This document shows positions 17,291 through 27,915 of a stretch of 64,000 nt of DNA, piece by piece. The number at the start of each line of letters is the position of its first letter. The stretch's first letter is position 1. Source of the DNA: Rhodococcus sp. ARC_M5 (lineage in GTDB: Bacteria > Actinomycetota > Actinomycetes > Mycobacteriales > Mycobacteriaceae); assembly GCF_022810405.1 (NCBI RefSeq), contig NZ_JALGQE010000002.1, positions 186,001-250,000 on the forward strand. Reading direction: 5' to 3'. The notes beneath the pieces are model-generated. The model saw only the letters and a program-made list of their open reading frames with translations, did not search any database and was not told the DNA's origin. The translations under genes were made by a program, and so were the position numbers.

Positions 17291-18175
17291 TTACGAGAAG
17301 AAATTGTGGACAACCATCGCGGTCGTTTCCGATGCAATCAGCGCCGCCAACTGGATTCGCGCCTGCCCCGCCCGCAGTTCGCGGGAGAACACCGCGCCCG
17401 CATCGACCAGATCGTGCCCACCTCCGCCGCCGCCGTAGCTCGGCGAGGTCTCACCGAACGGCACCCGCGTCGTGACGACCGCGTGCACCCCAGCAGCCAC
17501 TGCCTCTCTCACCGCGCGGACGACACGGGCGTTGGTGTTGCCCGAGCCCGTCGCCTCGAGCACGATGCCCGACGCCCCGGCGTCGACGCAGGCATCTATC
17601 TGGACGCCGTCGGCACCGGGATACAGCGCGACGATGTCCACGCGGACCCCGGCAATGGGCTTCCACCGCAACGGTTTCGGTCGCGGCATCGCGGCGGATC
17701 GGAACGCGTCGAGCTCGGTGGTGTGCTTCTTGATCGCCCCCCGAGCCGGCAGCAACCGCCCGCCGAAGGCGATCAGCACACCGCGCTCGGACCGCGCTGC
17801 CGCCACTGCCGCGGCGATATTGCTCGGGCCGTCCGGATCGGGATGGTCGGCGGTGCGCTGCGCCCCGGTGAACACCACCGGACGCTCGTCACCGTGGAAC
17901 AGATCGACGTAGAGCGCCGACTCCTCCATGGTGTCCGTCCCGTGCAGCACGACCACTCCGATGCAGCCGTCGTTGGCCAGTGCGTCGACCACCGCCGTAC
18001 GGATGGTGTCGAGATCCGCGAAGTCCAACGCCGAGCTGTCCTTCGACATCACCTCGCGCACCTCGACACCGTCGACGTCGATCCCGAGACCGGCCACCGG
18101 CCGAGAGACACCGTGCTCGTCGCGCCTACTGGCAATCGTGCCGCCGGTGGTCAACAACGCGACATGGTCACTCAT
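17291..18175 (-). CDS. ansA: L-asparaginase
   Basis: 294 residues, slightly short for type I/II asparaginases. It deamidates asparagine to aspartate and ammonia. The two threonine motifs are present: [10 protein letters not shown] near residue 13 and HGTDTMEES near residue 80. There is no signal peptide, so cytoplasmic. It is the last gene of a leftward operon: the permease frame overlaps its start by 8 bp and aspA lies upstream, giving uptake, Asn to Asp, and Asp to fumarate. The C-terminal part ([16 protein letters not shown]) is less conserved. Confidence 0.93.
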   Translation of the reverse strand: MSDHVALLTTGGTIASRRDEHGVSRPVAGLGIDVDGVEVREVMSKDSSALDFADLDTIRTAVVDALANDGCIGVVVLHGTDTMEESALYVDLFHGDERPVVFTGAQRTADHPDPDGPSNIAAAVAAARSERGVLIAFGGRLLPARGAIKKHTTELDAFRSAAMPRPKPLRWKPIAGVRVDIVALYPGADGVQIDACVDAGASGIVLEATGSGNTNARVVRAVREAVAAGVHAVVTTRVPFGETSPSYGGGGGGHDLVDAGAVFSRELRAGQARIQLAALIASETTAMVVHNFFS

Positions 18176-19607
18176 CGGCGGCCGCCACCTCCCGAATTCT
18201 GTTGCGACACAAGTACCAACCGCCGATCAGCATCGGTGCGATGAGCAGGATCGACGCCACCGTCCAGGTACCCACCGGTTTGTCGAAGGCCATCAAAACG
18301 AGTACACACGCCAAGAAGCCTAGCGTTGCGTACCCGGTGTACGGGGCGCCGAACAGCTTGAACGCAGGTCGGGTGACCGCGCCGGTCTTGGACAGCGACC
18401 AGAACTTGAGCTGACACGCGACTATCACGGCCCACGCGCTGATGATGCCGAGCGCGGCGAGGTTGAGCACGATCTCGAAGGCCTGACTCGGGACCACTGC
18501 GTTGAGCACGACGCCGAGCAACGTCACCACCGACGTCAGCGCGATGCCGCCGTACGGCACCCCCGACTTGTTCATCCGGGCCGCGAATTTCGGTGCCGAG
18601 CCGGCGACCGCCATCGAGTGCAGAATGCGCCCGGTGGAGTACAGCCCGGCGTTGAGCGAGGACAGCGCTGCCGTGAGGACGACGAGGTTCATGATCGCGT
18701 CGGCCCCCTCGACGTCGATGGCACCGAAGAACGTTACGAACGGACTCTCGCCTGCCTGATAACTGGTGTACGGCAACAGCAACGAGAGCAGCAGCACCGA
18801 TCCGACGTAGAACACGACGATGCGAACGATGACGGTGTTGATCGCCTTGGGGATCACCTTCTCGGGGTTCTGCGTCTCCCCGGCAGCGGTGCCGACCAGC
18901 TCGATCGAGGCGTACGCGAACACCACACCCTGGATCACCACGATCGCAGGCAACAGCCCGTTGGGGATCAGTCCCCCGTTGTCGGTCAGCACGCTCAGCC
19001 CCGGCTCCTGCCCGTCGATAGGCGTTCCGAAGATGACGAAGTAGGTACCGATCACCAGAAAGGTCACCAGCGCAACAACTTTGATGAGCGCGAACCAGAA
19101 CTCGAGCTCGCCGAACACCTTGACCGACACCAGGTTCAACCCGAGAACGAGCACCAAGCCCGCTAGCGCGAACACCCACTGGTCGACGTTGCCCAGCGGG
19201 GCCCAGTACTTCTTGAAAAAGTTCATGTACAGAGCCACAGCCGTGACGTCCACGACAGCCGTCATCGCCCAGTTCATCCAATACAGCCAACCGGCCGCGA
19301 AAGCGACTTTCTCCCCGAAGAATTCGCGTGAGTACGAGACGAACGATCCCGAGGTCGGCCGGTGCATCACCAGTTCGCCCAGTGCGCGCAGGATCAGGAA
19401 GGCGAAGAATCCACACAGCGCGTACACCAGTACCAGCGCCGGGCCGGCGTCGCGCAGTCGCCCGCCCGCACCCATGAACAGCCCGGTGCCGATGGCACCG
19501 CCGATGGCGATCATCTGAATCTGGCGAGGAGCCAGCTCTTTTCGATAGCCGGGGTCCTCTTCGGTGAAGGCCTTACGGGTATCGACACTCCGATTCTCGG
19601 TGCTCAT
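18168..19607 (-). CDS. Amino acid permease (APC family, AnsP/GABA-permease-like)
   Basis: 479 residues from the ATG at 19607 with GAGG upstream and 4 bp after aspA. Twelve membrane segments are expected; the consensus [16 protein letters not shown] and the [16 protein letters not shown] stretch mark the amino acid transporter family (AnsP/GabP branch). The operon context points to asparagine or aspartate as substrate. It overlaps the asparaginase gene by 8 bp. A close paralogue lies at 33669-35150, with the same opening motif and many shared segments. Confidence 0.93.
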   Translation of the reverse strand: MSTENRSVDTRKAFTEEDPGYRKELAPRQIQMIAIGGAIGTGLFMGAGGRLRDAGPALVLVYALCGFFAFLILRALGELVMHRPTSGSFVSYSREFFGEKVAFAAGWLYWMNWAMTAVVDVTAVALYMNFFKKYWAPLGNVDQWVFALAGLVLVLGLNLVSVKVFGELEFWFALIKVVALVTFLVIGTYFVIFGTPIDGQEPGLSVLTDNGGLIPNGLLPAIVVIQGVVFAYASIELVGTAAGETQNPEKVIPKAINTVIVRIVVFYVGSVLLLSLLLPYTSYQAGESPFVTFFGAIDVEGADAIMNLVVLTAALSSLNAGLYSTGRILHSMAVAGSAPKFAARMNKSGVPYGGIALTSVVTLLGVVLNAVVPSQAFEIVLNLAALGIISAWAVIVACQLKFWSLSKTGAVTRPAFKLFGAPYTGYATLGFLACVLVLMAFDKPVGTWTVASILLIAPMLIGGWYLCRNRIREVAAADE

Positions 19608-19611
19608 CGCA

Positions 19612-21051
19612 TTACCTCGTCGACGTCTCGGGAGCATCTGCATGCTCGACGGGGGCCACACGCAGGTTCGCGAGGTGCTCGGGACTCAGGAGTCGATCCA
19701 ACTCGTCCCGGGCCAGCAGCCCCTTCTCGAGGACGAGGTCGACCACATTTCGGCCACTGACCAACGCTTCCTGCGCAATGGCCGTCGATTCCACGTATCC
19801 GAGATACGGACTCAGCGCGGTGATCAGGCCGATGGAGTTCTCGACGCGCTCACGCAATAGGTCCACATTGGCGGTGATGCCGTCCACGCAACGATGCGCG
19901 ACGGTACGGCACGCGGCACTCAGATGCGCCATGCCGTCGGACAGGGATTTGACGATGATCGGCTCGAATGCGTTGAGCTGCAACTGCCCCGCCTCGGCCG
20001 CCATCGTGATCGTGACGTCGTGGCCGATCACCTCGTACGCAACCTGATTGAGTACCTCGGGAATGACGGGGTTGACCTTGCCGGGCATGATCGACGAACC
20101 CGCTTGCATCGGCGGCAGATTGATCTCGTTGAAGCCTGCCCGCGGACCGGACGACAGCAGCCGGAGGTCGTTGCAGATCTTCGACAGTTTCACCGCGACG
20201 CGCTTGAGTACACCGGACAGGTGCACGAACTGTCCCACATCCTGGGTTGCCTCGATCAGATCCGTTGCGGTCACCAGCGGCAGACCGGTGATGGTGCGCA
20301 GGTGCGCGACGGCCGATTCGGTGTATCCGGCGGGTGCGTTCAGACCGGTCCCGATCGCGGTGGCTCCGAGGTTGATCTCGTGCACCAGCAGCGCCGCTTC
20401 CTCGAGACGCGAGCAGTCCTCGTCGATCATGATGGCGTAGGTGCCGAACTCCTGGCCCAGGGTCATCGGCACCGCGTCCTGTAGCTGCGTGCGACCCATC
20501 TTGACGACTGTGGCGAACTCACTTGCTTTGCGACCGAACGAATCTCGCAACACCTTCATCGAGGCGATGAGCTCGTGGACCGCGAAGATGGTCGCGATGT
20601 TCACCGACGTCGGATACACGTCGTTGGTGGACTGCGACGCGTTCACGTGCTCGTTGGGATGCAGCATGCTGTAGTCGCCGCGCGGGTGCCCGAGGATTTC
20701 CAGAGCACGGTTCGCGATGACCTCGTTGGCGTTCATGTTGGTCGAGGTGCCAGCGCCGCCCTGAATGACGTCGACGACGAACTCCTCGTGCCACTGGCCG
20801 TCGAGAATTTCCTGGCACGCCGTGCGGATCGCTTCCCCGCGGGTGGCGTCGAGGATTCCGAGATCCTGATTGGCCGACGCAGCTGCCCACTTGACGGCCG
20901 CGAGTCCGCGAACGAGGTGCGCGTTGGTGGAGATCGGACGCCCGGTGATGGGGAAGTTCTCGAGAGCGCGCAGGGTGTGGATCCCCCAATACACACTCGA
21001 CGGGATGTCACGTTCCCCGAGAAGATCCTTCTCGATGCGGGTATCGACCAC
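19612..21051 (-). CDS. aspA: Aspartate ammonia-lyase
   Basis: 479 residues. It converts aspartate to fumarate and ammonia. The fumarase/aspartase signature [11 protein letters not shown] is intact, as are [14 protein letters not shown] and [17 protein letters not shown]. Similar sequence to fumarase C exists, but the residues around the active site and the operon with asparaginase favour aspartase. It is the first gene of the aspA-permease-ansA operon and faces a FadR-type regulator over 99 bp that contains one of two matching palindromes. Confidence 0.93.
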   Translation of the reverse strand: MVDTRIEKDLLGERDIPSSVYWGIHTLRALENFPITGRPISTNAHLVRGLAAVKWAAASANQDLGILDATRGEAIRTACQEILDGQWHEEFVVDVIQGGAGTSTNMNANEVIANRALEILGHPRGDYSMLHPNEHVNASQSTNDVYPTSVNIATIFAVHELIASMKVLRDSFGRKASEFATVVKMGRTQLQDAVPMTLGQEFGTYAIMIDEDCSRLEEAALLVHEINLGATAIGTGLNAPAGYTESAVAHLRTITGLPLVTATDLIEATQDVGQFVHLSGVLKRVAVKLSKICNDLRLLSSGPRAGFNEINLPPMQAGSSIMPGKVNPVIPEVLNQVAYEVIGHDVTITMAAEAGQLQLNAFEPIIVKSLSDGMAHLSAACRTVAHRCVDGITANVDLLRERVENSIGLITALSPYLGYVESTAIAQEALVSGRNVVDLVLEKGLLARDELDRLLSPEHLANLRVAPVEHADAPETSTR

Positions 21052-21086
21052 GGTGCGCTCCTAGGTGGGGGTGTCCAGCTGTCCGG

Positions 21087-21097
21087 CTGTCTGACAG
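21087..21097. promoter_or_regulatory. Predicted operator 1 of the FadR-type regulator
   Basis: CTGTC-T-GACAG palindrome in the aspA/regulator divergent gap, extended on both sides as ACCTGTC-N-GACAGC when read on the minus strand. It fits the FadR-family consensus GT-N3-AC core and lies 36 bp upstream of the aspA start. Confidence 0.68.
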
Positions 21098-21150
21098 GTA
21101 GAGTGTGGCGCAGAACACCTCGTCGGTCAACCCCACGCTAGGATCACCCT

Positions 21151-21858
21151 ATGAACCTGTCGGACAGCTGGGCAGTCAGTGCGCCCACGAATGCCCGGAT
21201 GAGCGCAGCCGAGGCCGTGTTCGCGGACCTTCGCGCGGCTATCGCGTCGGGCGATCTCCCCGTCGGGCAGAAGTTGCCGTCCGAGGCCGCGCTGGCCACC
21301 CGGCACAGCGTCAGCCGGTCGGTCATCCGCGAGGCGCTGCGCTCCTGCCACGCCCTCGGACTGACCGAAACCAAAACGGGGCTGGGTACTTTTGTCGTCC
21401 GCGATCGGGTCGGGAGCGACCTCGACATCGGCAACTACGCCGCCCGTGAATTGATGGAGGCCCGCCCGCACGTGGAGATCCCCGCGGCCGGTTGGGCTGC
21501 GGAGCGCCGGACCGAAGAGGAGCTGACGGTGCTCGCCGGCCTGGCCGACGAGATGCGCTCGGAGGACGACCACGAGGCCTGGGTACTGCTGGACGCGCAG
21601 TTCCACACCGCCATCGCGCGCGCGAGCAAGAACCGCGTGTTCGAGTCGATCATCGTCGACATCCGCGACGCGTTGACGCGGCAATCGGAGACCCTCAACC
21701 TCGTCGCGCACCGGCAGGAGCAATCCAACGTCGAGCACGACGCGATCGTCGACGGCATCCGATCCGGCGAGTACGACGCGGCAGCGCGCGCCATGACCGC
21801 GCACCTCGATGCCGTCCGCTATGCCGTGGAGTCGCTCGCCGATCGGCCGGATCAGTAG
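21151..21858 (+). CDS. FadR-subfamily GntR regulator of the aspartate/asparagine operon
   Basis: 235 residues. A winged helix-turn-helix (about 15-85: LPVGQKLPSEAALATRHSVS, then RSVIREALR) precedes an all-helical FCD ligand-binding domain with the likely metal-binding residues D/H in LLDAQFHTAIA. FadR-type FCD domains bind small carboxylates, which would fit aspartate, fumarate or malate. It is transcribed away from aspA. One of two matching palindromes spans its own codons 3-6, implying autoregulation. Effector and sign of regulation are inferred. Confidence 0.88.
   Translation: MNLSDSWAVSAPTNARMSAAEAVFADLRAAIASGDLPVGQKLPSEAALATRHSVSRSVIREALRSCHALGLTETKTGLGTFVVRDRVGSDLDIGNYAARELMEARPHVEIPAAGWAAERRTEEELTVLAGLADEMRSEDDHEAWVLLDAQFHTAIARASKNRVFESIIVDIRDALTRQSETLNLVAHRQEQSNVEHDAIVDGIRSGEYDAAARAMTAHLDAVRYAVESLADRPDQ
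21157..21167. promoter_or_regulatory. Predicted operator 2, inside the regulator's first codons
   Basis: CTGTC-G-GACAG, with the same flanking bases as operator 1 (ACCTGTC-N-GACAGCT), 70 bp centre to centre from it. Binding here would block the regulator's own gene and could loop with operator 1. Confidence 0.62.
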
Positions 21859-21860
21859 TA

Positions 21861-23433
<1,573 letters not shown>

Positions 23434-23441
23434 TCGTTTTG

Positions 23442-23503
23442 AGCCGAACTCGAAGTTATGGACGGATTTCCGCCGATTTCCGTCCACAACTTCGAGTTCG
23501 GCT
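23442..23503. terminator. Long imperfect inverted repeat between argG and ligD-pol
   Basis: Arms of about 25 bp (from 23442 and ending 23503) with one mismatch around a 12-nt centre, overlapping the ligD-pol stop codon. It lies between convergent stops and is likely a bidirectional terminator. The single mismatch reads as G-U in the minus-strand RNA. Confidence 0.75.
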
Positions 23504-24455
23504 ACTCCTCGGGTTCCGTCAAACCCTCATGCTCGTCGCGCTCCGCCCACTCGAGTAGCTCGTCGATCGCGAACACTGCATCGTCGATGCCGGCGTGGAG
23601 ATCGCCCAACTCGGCGAATCTGGCCGGCACCGTGAACATCGTGAACTCGCGCGGATCCACGGTCGCCACCTCGTCCCACGAGATCGGCGTCGACACCGTC
23701 GCCTGCTGATTTCCCCGCACCGAATACGCGCTGGCGATCGTGTGATCACGGGCATTCTGGTTGTAGTCCACGAACAGTTTCGACGGATCGCGGTCCTTGC
23801 GCCACCACGTGGTGGTCACGTCCTCCGGTGCGCGACGCTCCACTTCGCGCGCGAAAGCCAGTGCAGCCCTTCGCAAGTCCTTGAATCCGTGGGCCGGGTC
23901 GATCCGAACGTAGATGTGCAGACCATGACCGCCCGATGTCTTGGGCCAGCCGACGGCACCGAGATCTCCCAGGACTTCCTGCACCACCCCGGCGACGCGT
24001 CGTACTCGGTCGAAGGGGCAGTCGGGCATCGGGTCGAGGTCGATGCGCCACTCGTCGGGCATCTCGACGTCGGCGCGGCGGCTGTTCCACGGATGAAACT
24101 CGACGGTCGACATCTGCACCGCCCAGGCCACGTGCGCCAGTTCCGTCACGCACAGCTCGTCCGCGGTGCGGTTGTAGCGGGGAAACGTCACCTGCACGGT
24201 CTCGAGCCACGGCGGCGCGCCGTTGGGCACGCGCTTCTGGTGCACCTTGTCACCGGCGAGGCCCTTCGGAAAGCGGTGCATCATGCACGGACGTTCCCGC
24301 AGTGCGCGCACGATTCCGTCGCCGACGCTCAGGTAGTAGTTCACCAGATCCAGCTTGGTGGCTCCGCTTTCGGGGAAGTAGACCCGGTCGGGGTTGGAGA
24401 TGCGGACGCTGCGCTCGCCCACCGGTATCTCGATCGATGGTGAGCTACTGGCCAT
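23502..24455 (-). CDS. Standalone LigD-type polymerase/primase domain
   Basis: 317 residues. An archaeo-eukaryotic primase-superfamily polymerase as in the PolDom of mycobacterial LigD, used in non-homologous end joining. The catalytic motif RIDLDP (D139, D141) is intact, with SGGHGLHIYV and the third metal-site region KLFVDYNQN. There is no ligase or nuclease domain and no Ku gene nearby; in mycobacteria such stand-alone copies (PolD1/PolD2-like) exist beside LigD and can add ribonucleotides or fill gaps. It is convergent with argG. Confidence 0.92.
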   Translation of the reverse strand: MASSSPSIEIPVGERSVRISNPDRVYFPESGATKLDLVNYYLSVGDGIVRALRERPCMMHRFPKGLAGDKVHQKRVPNGAPPWLETVQVTFPRYNRTADELCVTELAHVAWAVQMSTVEFHPWNSRRADVEMPDEWRIDLDPMPDCPFDRVRRVAGVVQEVLGDLGAVGWPKTSGGHGLHIYVRIDPAHGFKDLRRAALAFAREVERRAPEDVTTTWWRKDRDPSKLFVDYNQNARDHTIASAYSVRGNQQATVSTPISWDEVATVDPREFTMFTVPARFAELGDLHAGIDDAVFAIDELLEWAERDEHEGLTEPEE

Positions 24456-24489
24456 GAGATCGAGGGTATGCGATCAAGAACGTCGCTGT

Positions 24490-25950
24490 TCAGGAACGAA
24501 GCGTGATGCCGTATCGATCTCTCTTGCGGTAGATCGTCGCTCGGCTCATGCCGAGTTCCTCGGCCGCCTCGTTCATGGTGATGCCGGGGCGGGAGAGCAC
24601 GCGGATCATCTCGTCTCGCTCGAAGGTCTCGATGCGGGTGAGCCGATGACTGGTGCGCGAGAGCACCTCGGGCGGCAGATGGTGGACTCCGATGACGTCG
24701 GCGCGGACGGCCGCCTTGTGCATCACCGTGGCCAACTCGCCGACGTTGCCCGGCCACGGATGTTCCCGCAGCGCTCGCTCGGCAGCAGCGGTGAGCGTGA
24801 CCTGTCGGCCGCGCACCCGCCCGGCCAGATGCAGGGCGAGCGGGGCGATGTCGTCGGGCCTGTTTCGTAGCGGTGGTACCTCGACCACGGTGCGCAGCAG
24901 TCCCGCGAGTGCCGGCGGAACGTCGTCGTAGTTCGACGCCGTGACGGTGACGGGTACCCCGTGGCCGGCGCGACGGATCAGTTCGGCGAGGGCATCGGCC
25001 GCACGGGCGGGAAGCCTGTCGACATCCCGGATGATCACTGCCGTATCGGGTTTCGGCAGCTCGGGTGTCCAGAGGTCGAGCCACGCCTCGACGTCCCAGG
25101 CGGCCGGTGCTCCGGCACTGAGGATGCGGCCGCGCGGGCGTGCTGCGCGCAGTGCGCGAGCGAGCACGGTGGCCCGGCCCGATCCTGGCTCACCGACCAT
25201 GAGAACCGAACCATGTTCGGCCAGAGCAGCTTCCGCAGACCCGAGTGCGCTACGCCAACCTGGGGAAAGATCGTCGAGGATGCCCGATCCCGGCCCACTG
25301 TGCGCGGTCTCGACCCGGAACACCTCACCGCGCGGGGCCGGCCGCGGATGCTGACCCTGCGATCGCGCAAGCATCATCGCCGAGGTGTTCCCCGCAGCCG
25401 ACTGTGCAAGGGCCAGAAGCAGATCCGACGACGACTCCGACCAGGTGGTCAGATTGACGCAGCCCTCCACTCGGCCGGTGAGGGGATCGAGGACCGGGGC
25501 CGCCGCGCACGTGTACCCGGCGAGCGAGAGCGAATAGTGTTCGTCCGCCCTCACCACCGCGGGCACCTGATCCGCCAGCGCCAGCGCGAGGCCGTTGGTA
25601 CCGGCCTGGTCCTCCGCATACGAGAAGCCGGGTGCCAGATGCACGCGGTCGAGCGCAGCCAGCAGTTCGCGATCGGCGCTGACGCGGTCCAACACGAGAC
25701 CATCGGCATCGGTGAGCATCATCGACACCGGTTCGTTCGCCAACGTGTCACGCAACCCGTTCAGTACCTCGCGGCCGCATCGGTAGAACAGGGACTCGTC
25801 GTCGTGGGTTCCCGAGAACACCGGAGCAACCTCGTCGAGCGACACCCCGTACCGCTGGCTACGGTGCCACGACGCGAGGAGTCGATGCGAGACGGCAGCG
25901 AGGGGCTCCGAATGGAGTCGGGCCCGCGAGAGACCCCCGGTATCTGCCAT
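24490..25950 (-). CDS. GAF-AAA-Fis activator, AcoR/MimR-like
   Basis: About 486 residues; the frame opens further to 25983, so the start may be either. An N-terminal sensor region with a GAF-like domain (about 60-190) is followed by a degenerate central AAA+ domain: Walker A is GEPGSGRATVLA rather than GETGTGKE, and the sigma-54-contacting GAFTGA loop is missing. A Fis-type helix-turn-helix (MNEAAEELGMSRATIYRKRDR) ends the protein. This layout is that of actinobacterial regulators such as MimR and AcoR, which cannot use sigma-54. It faces the amidohydrolase-DUF59-ADH operon, its probable target. Confidence 0.88.
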   Translation of the reverse strand: MADTGGLSRARLHSEPLAAVSHRLLASWHRSQRYGVSLDEVAPVFSGTHDDESLFYRCGREVLNGLRDTLANEPVSMMLTDADGLVLDRVSADRELLAALDRVHLAPGFSYAEDQAGTNGLALALADQVPAVVRADEHYSLSLAGYTCAAAPVLDPLTGRVEGCVNLTTWSESSSDLLLALAQSAAGNTSAMMLARSQGQHPRPAPRGEVFRVETAHSGPGSGILDDLSPGWRSALGSAEAALAEHGSVLMVGEPGSGRATVLARALRAARPRGRILSAGAPAAWDVEAWLDLWTPELPKPDTAVIIRDVDRLPARAADALAELIRRAGHGVPVTVTASNYDDVPPALAGLLRTVVEVPPLRNRPDDIAPLALHLAGRVRGRQVTLTAAAERALREHPWPGNVGELATVMHKAAVRADVIGVHHLPPEVLSRTSHRLTRIETFERDEMIRVLSRPGITMNEAAEELGMSRATIYRKRDRYGITLRS

Positions 25951-25993
25951 GTGATCCAGGTTACATTCGCGAGTCGCCATCATTGCCGGTGCA

Positions 25994-26012
25994 GCGTCTC
26001 GAATTGAGACGC
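25994..26012. promoter_or_regulatory. Palindrome A in the divergent control region
   Basis: GCGTCTC-GAATT-GAGACGC, perfect 7-bp arms with a 5-bp centre, just upstream of the activator gene. Position and form suggest an activator-binding site. Confidence 0.6.
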
Positions 26013-26061
26013 CGAAGCCGACACGGCGGCTCCGTGCGGACCTACCGTCGTTCCCACAACG

Positions 26062-26079
26062 ACGTGACGCACGTCACGT
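26062..26079. promoter_or_regulatory. Palindrome B in the divergent control region
   Basis: ACGTGACG-CA-CGTCACGT, perfect 8-bp arms, 26 bp before the amidohydrolase start. It differs from palindrome A, so two factors may act here; the TGACG...CGTCA form also resembles a CRP-type site. Confidence 0.58.
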
Positions 26080-26105
26080 ATGGCACCACTCGGGAGGCAC
26101 ACCGC

Positions 26106-27149
26106 ATGTACACCAAGAACGGCGAGAATTTCTTCATCGTCGACGCCCACGTCGCTCTGTGGGATGCGCGGGAGCAGAACCAGCGCAACATCCACGGCAA
26201 GCAGTTCATCGACTGCTTCTACGACTACCACCGCAACCTTTCGCCCGAGAGCGAGCTGTGGACGTACGACGAGTACCTCTACCAGGGCGGCGAGCGGTTG
26301 ATGCACGACCTGTTCGAGATCGGATACGTCGATCACGCCATTTTCCAGCCCGCCCACCTCGGCGAGTTCTACAAGACCGGCTTCGGCCAGACCGAGGAGG
26401 CCTCTGCACTCGCGGCAGCTCACCCGGACAAGCTGACCTACAACCACCACTTCGACCCGCGCAACGGCGAACGCGGCCTCGACCAACTGCGCGCGGACGC
26501 GGAGCGCTTCGGGCTGAAGGGCGTCAAGCTGTACACCGCCGAGTGGCACGGCGATTCCCGCGGCTACAAGCTCGACGACGACTGGACGCGGCGCTACCTC
26601 GAGGTGTGCCGCGAAGTCGGCATCAAGAACATCCACGTGCACAAGGGGCCCACCATCCGTCCGCTCGATCGCGATGCGTTCGACGTTGCGGACGTCGACC
26701 ATGTGGCCACCGACTTCACCGATCTGAACTTCGTCGTCGAACACTGCGGCTTGCCTCGACTCGAGGACTTCTGCTGGATCGCCACCCAGGAGCCCAACGT
26801 GTATGCCGGCCTCGCCGTTGCCATTCCGTTCATGCACACGCGCCCGAAGTACTTCGGTCAGATCATGGGTGAACTGCTGTACTGGCTCGGCGAGGACCGC
26901 ATCTTCTTCTCTTCCGACTACGCGCTGTGGACACCCAAGTGGCTGGTCGAAGGGTTCGTCGACTTCCAGATCCACGAGTCCCTCGACGAATACGCACCCA
27001 TCACGCTCGAGCAGAAGAAGAAGGTGCTCGGACTCAACGCCGCCAAGCTGTACGACATCCCGGTGCCGACAGAACTGCAGCTGCCCGACGCCGACGAGAC
27101 CGAGACCGGACCGCGTCAGCCCGAACGCGCCGACCTCGCGGCGGTCTGA
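26106..27149 (+). CDS. Amidohydrolase-2-family protein of prm/mim-type cluster
   Basis: 347 residues from the ATG at 26106 with GGGAGG upstream; a longer frame to 25983 covers the promoter and is rejected. A TIM-barrel metal hydrolase: IVDAHVALWD at the N-terminus has D-A-H in place of the common HxH, later NIHVHKG and FSSDYALWTP give the remaining ligands. In propane-monooxygenase clusters of Rhodococcus and Mycobacterium the gene after the monooxygenase subunits encodes such a protein, whose role (assembly or maturation) is not established. Here no monooxygenase gene precedes it. Confidence 0.85.
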   Translation: MYTKNGENFFIVDAHVALWDAREQNQRNIHGKQFIDCFYDYHRNLSPESELWTYDEYLYQGGERLMHDLFEIGYVDHAIFQPAHLGEFYKTGFGQTEEASALAAAHPDKLTYNHHFDPRNGERGLDQLRADAERFGLKGVKLYTAEWHGDSRGYKLDDDWTRRYLEVCREVGIKNIHVHKGPTIRPLDRDAFDVADVDHVATDFTDLNFVVEHCGLPRLEDFCWIATQEPNVYAGLAVAIPFMHTRPKYFGQIMGELLYWLGEDRIFFSSDYALWTPKWLVEGFVDFQIHESLDEYAPITLEQKKKVLGLNAAKLYDIPVPTELQLPDADETETGPRQPERADLAAV

Positions 27150-27150
27150 G

Positions 27151-27915
27151 ATGACGACCGCTACCACTATCAGGAAGGACGAGGCGTACGCCGCCCTCGG
27201 CGTCGTCCTGGATCCCGAATTGGACGAGCCCATCACCGATCTCGGCTTCGTACGATCCCTCGAGGTCGACGACGGCACAGTGCACGTTCATCTGCGGTTG
27301 CCCACGTCGTTCTGCTCGCCGAACTTCGCGTATCTGATGGCAGGGGACTCCAAGGACGTGCTGACGGCGTTGCCGTGGACCGAGCGGGTACTGGTCGAAC
27401 TCGACGATCACCACGACTCGGACAAAATCAATGCCGGCCTCGCCGCCGACGCGGGATACCGGGGCACTTTCGGGCACGAGGCCGAGGAGGACCTCGAGGA
27501 ATTACGCGCGACGTTCCGCCGCAAGGCGTATGTGGCGGCGATGGAACGGTCGCTCATGGCATGGTTGCGCGCCAATCCCGACTCGAAGGAGAACGACTTG
27601 GCCGCAGTGGTTCTCGGAGATCTGCCCGACGACCGCACGTCCGACGCCCTGCTTCGCCGCCGTGAGGCACTCGGGCTGAGGGTCGACCCGGCCGCTCCGG
27701 CTCTGGTCGATCACACCGGCCGCCCGCACACCGGAGATCTGACGATGGTGATGCGGCGAGCCCGCGCCACCCGCGTCTCGATCGACGGCAACGCCCACTT
27801 CTGCCGCGGATTGCTGCAGACCCGCTACCCGGGCTCGGAGGAGCAGCAAGTCCCCCGCGAGGAAGGTGCGTTCATTCCCCTCGCCACATTTACTACACAG
27901 GAGCATGTTTCATGA
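27151..27915 (+). CDS. DUF59/MIP18-type metal-cluster assembly protein of prm/mim-type cluster
   Basis: 254 residues. The N-terminal 100 residues match the DUF59 (PaaD/SufT) fold: VLDPELDEPITDLGFVRSLE and the conserved cysteine in LPTSFCSPNFAYLM. The rest is helical with no recognised motif. DUF59 proteins help assemble Fe-S or other iron centres. It starts 1 bp after the amidohydrolase stop and overlaps the ADH gene by 4 bp, so the three are one operon. In prm/mim clusters this gene holds the same position. Confidence 0.85.
   Translation: MTTATTIRKDEAYAALGVVLDPELDEPITDLGFVRSLEVDDGTVHVHLRLPTSFCSPNFAYLMAGDSKDVLTALPWTERVLVELDDHHDSDKINAGLAADAGYRGTFGHEAEEDLEELRATFRRKAYVAAMERSLMAWLRANPDSKENDLAAVVLGDLPDDRTSDALLRRREALGLRVDPAAPALVDHTGRPHTGDLTMVMRRARATRVSIDGNAHFCRGLLQTRYPGSEEQQVPREEGAFIPLATFTTQEHVS

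Noticed and set aside
24490..25950. Sigma-54-dependent activator call
   Set aside because: The GAFTGA loop is missing and the Walker A is atypical, so contact with sigma-54 is not expected.
25951..26105. 41-codon N-terminal extension of the amidohydrolase frame to 25983
   Set aside because: It covers both palindromes of the divergent promoter, is Arg-rich, and the ATG at 26106 has a good GGAGG and the family's N-terminus.
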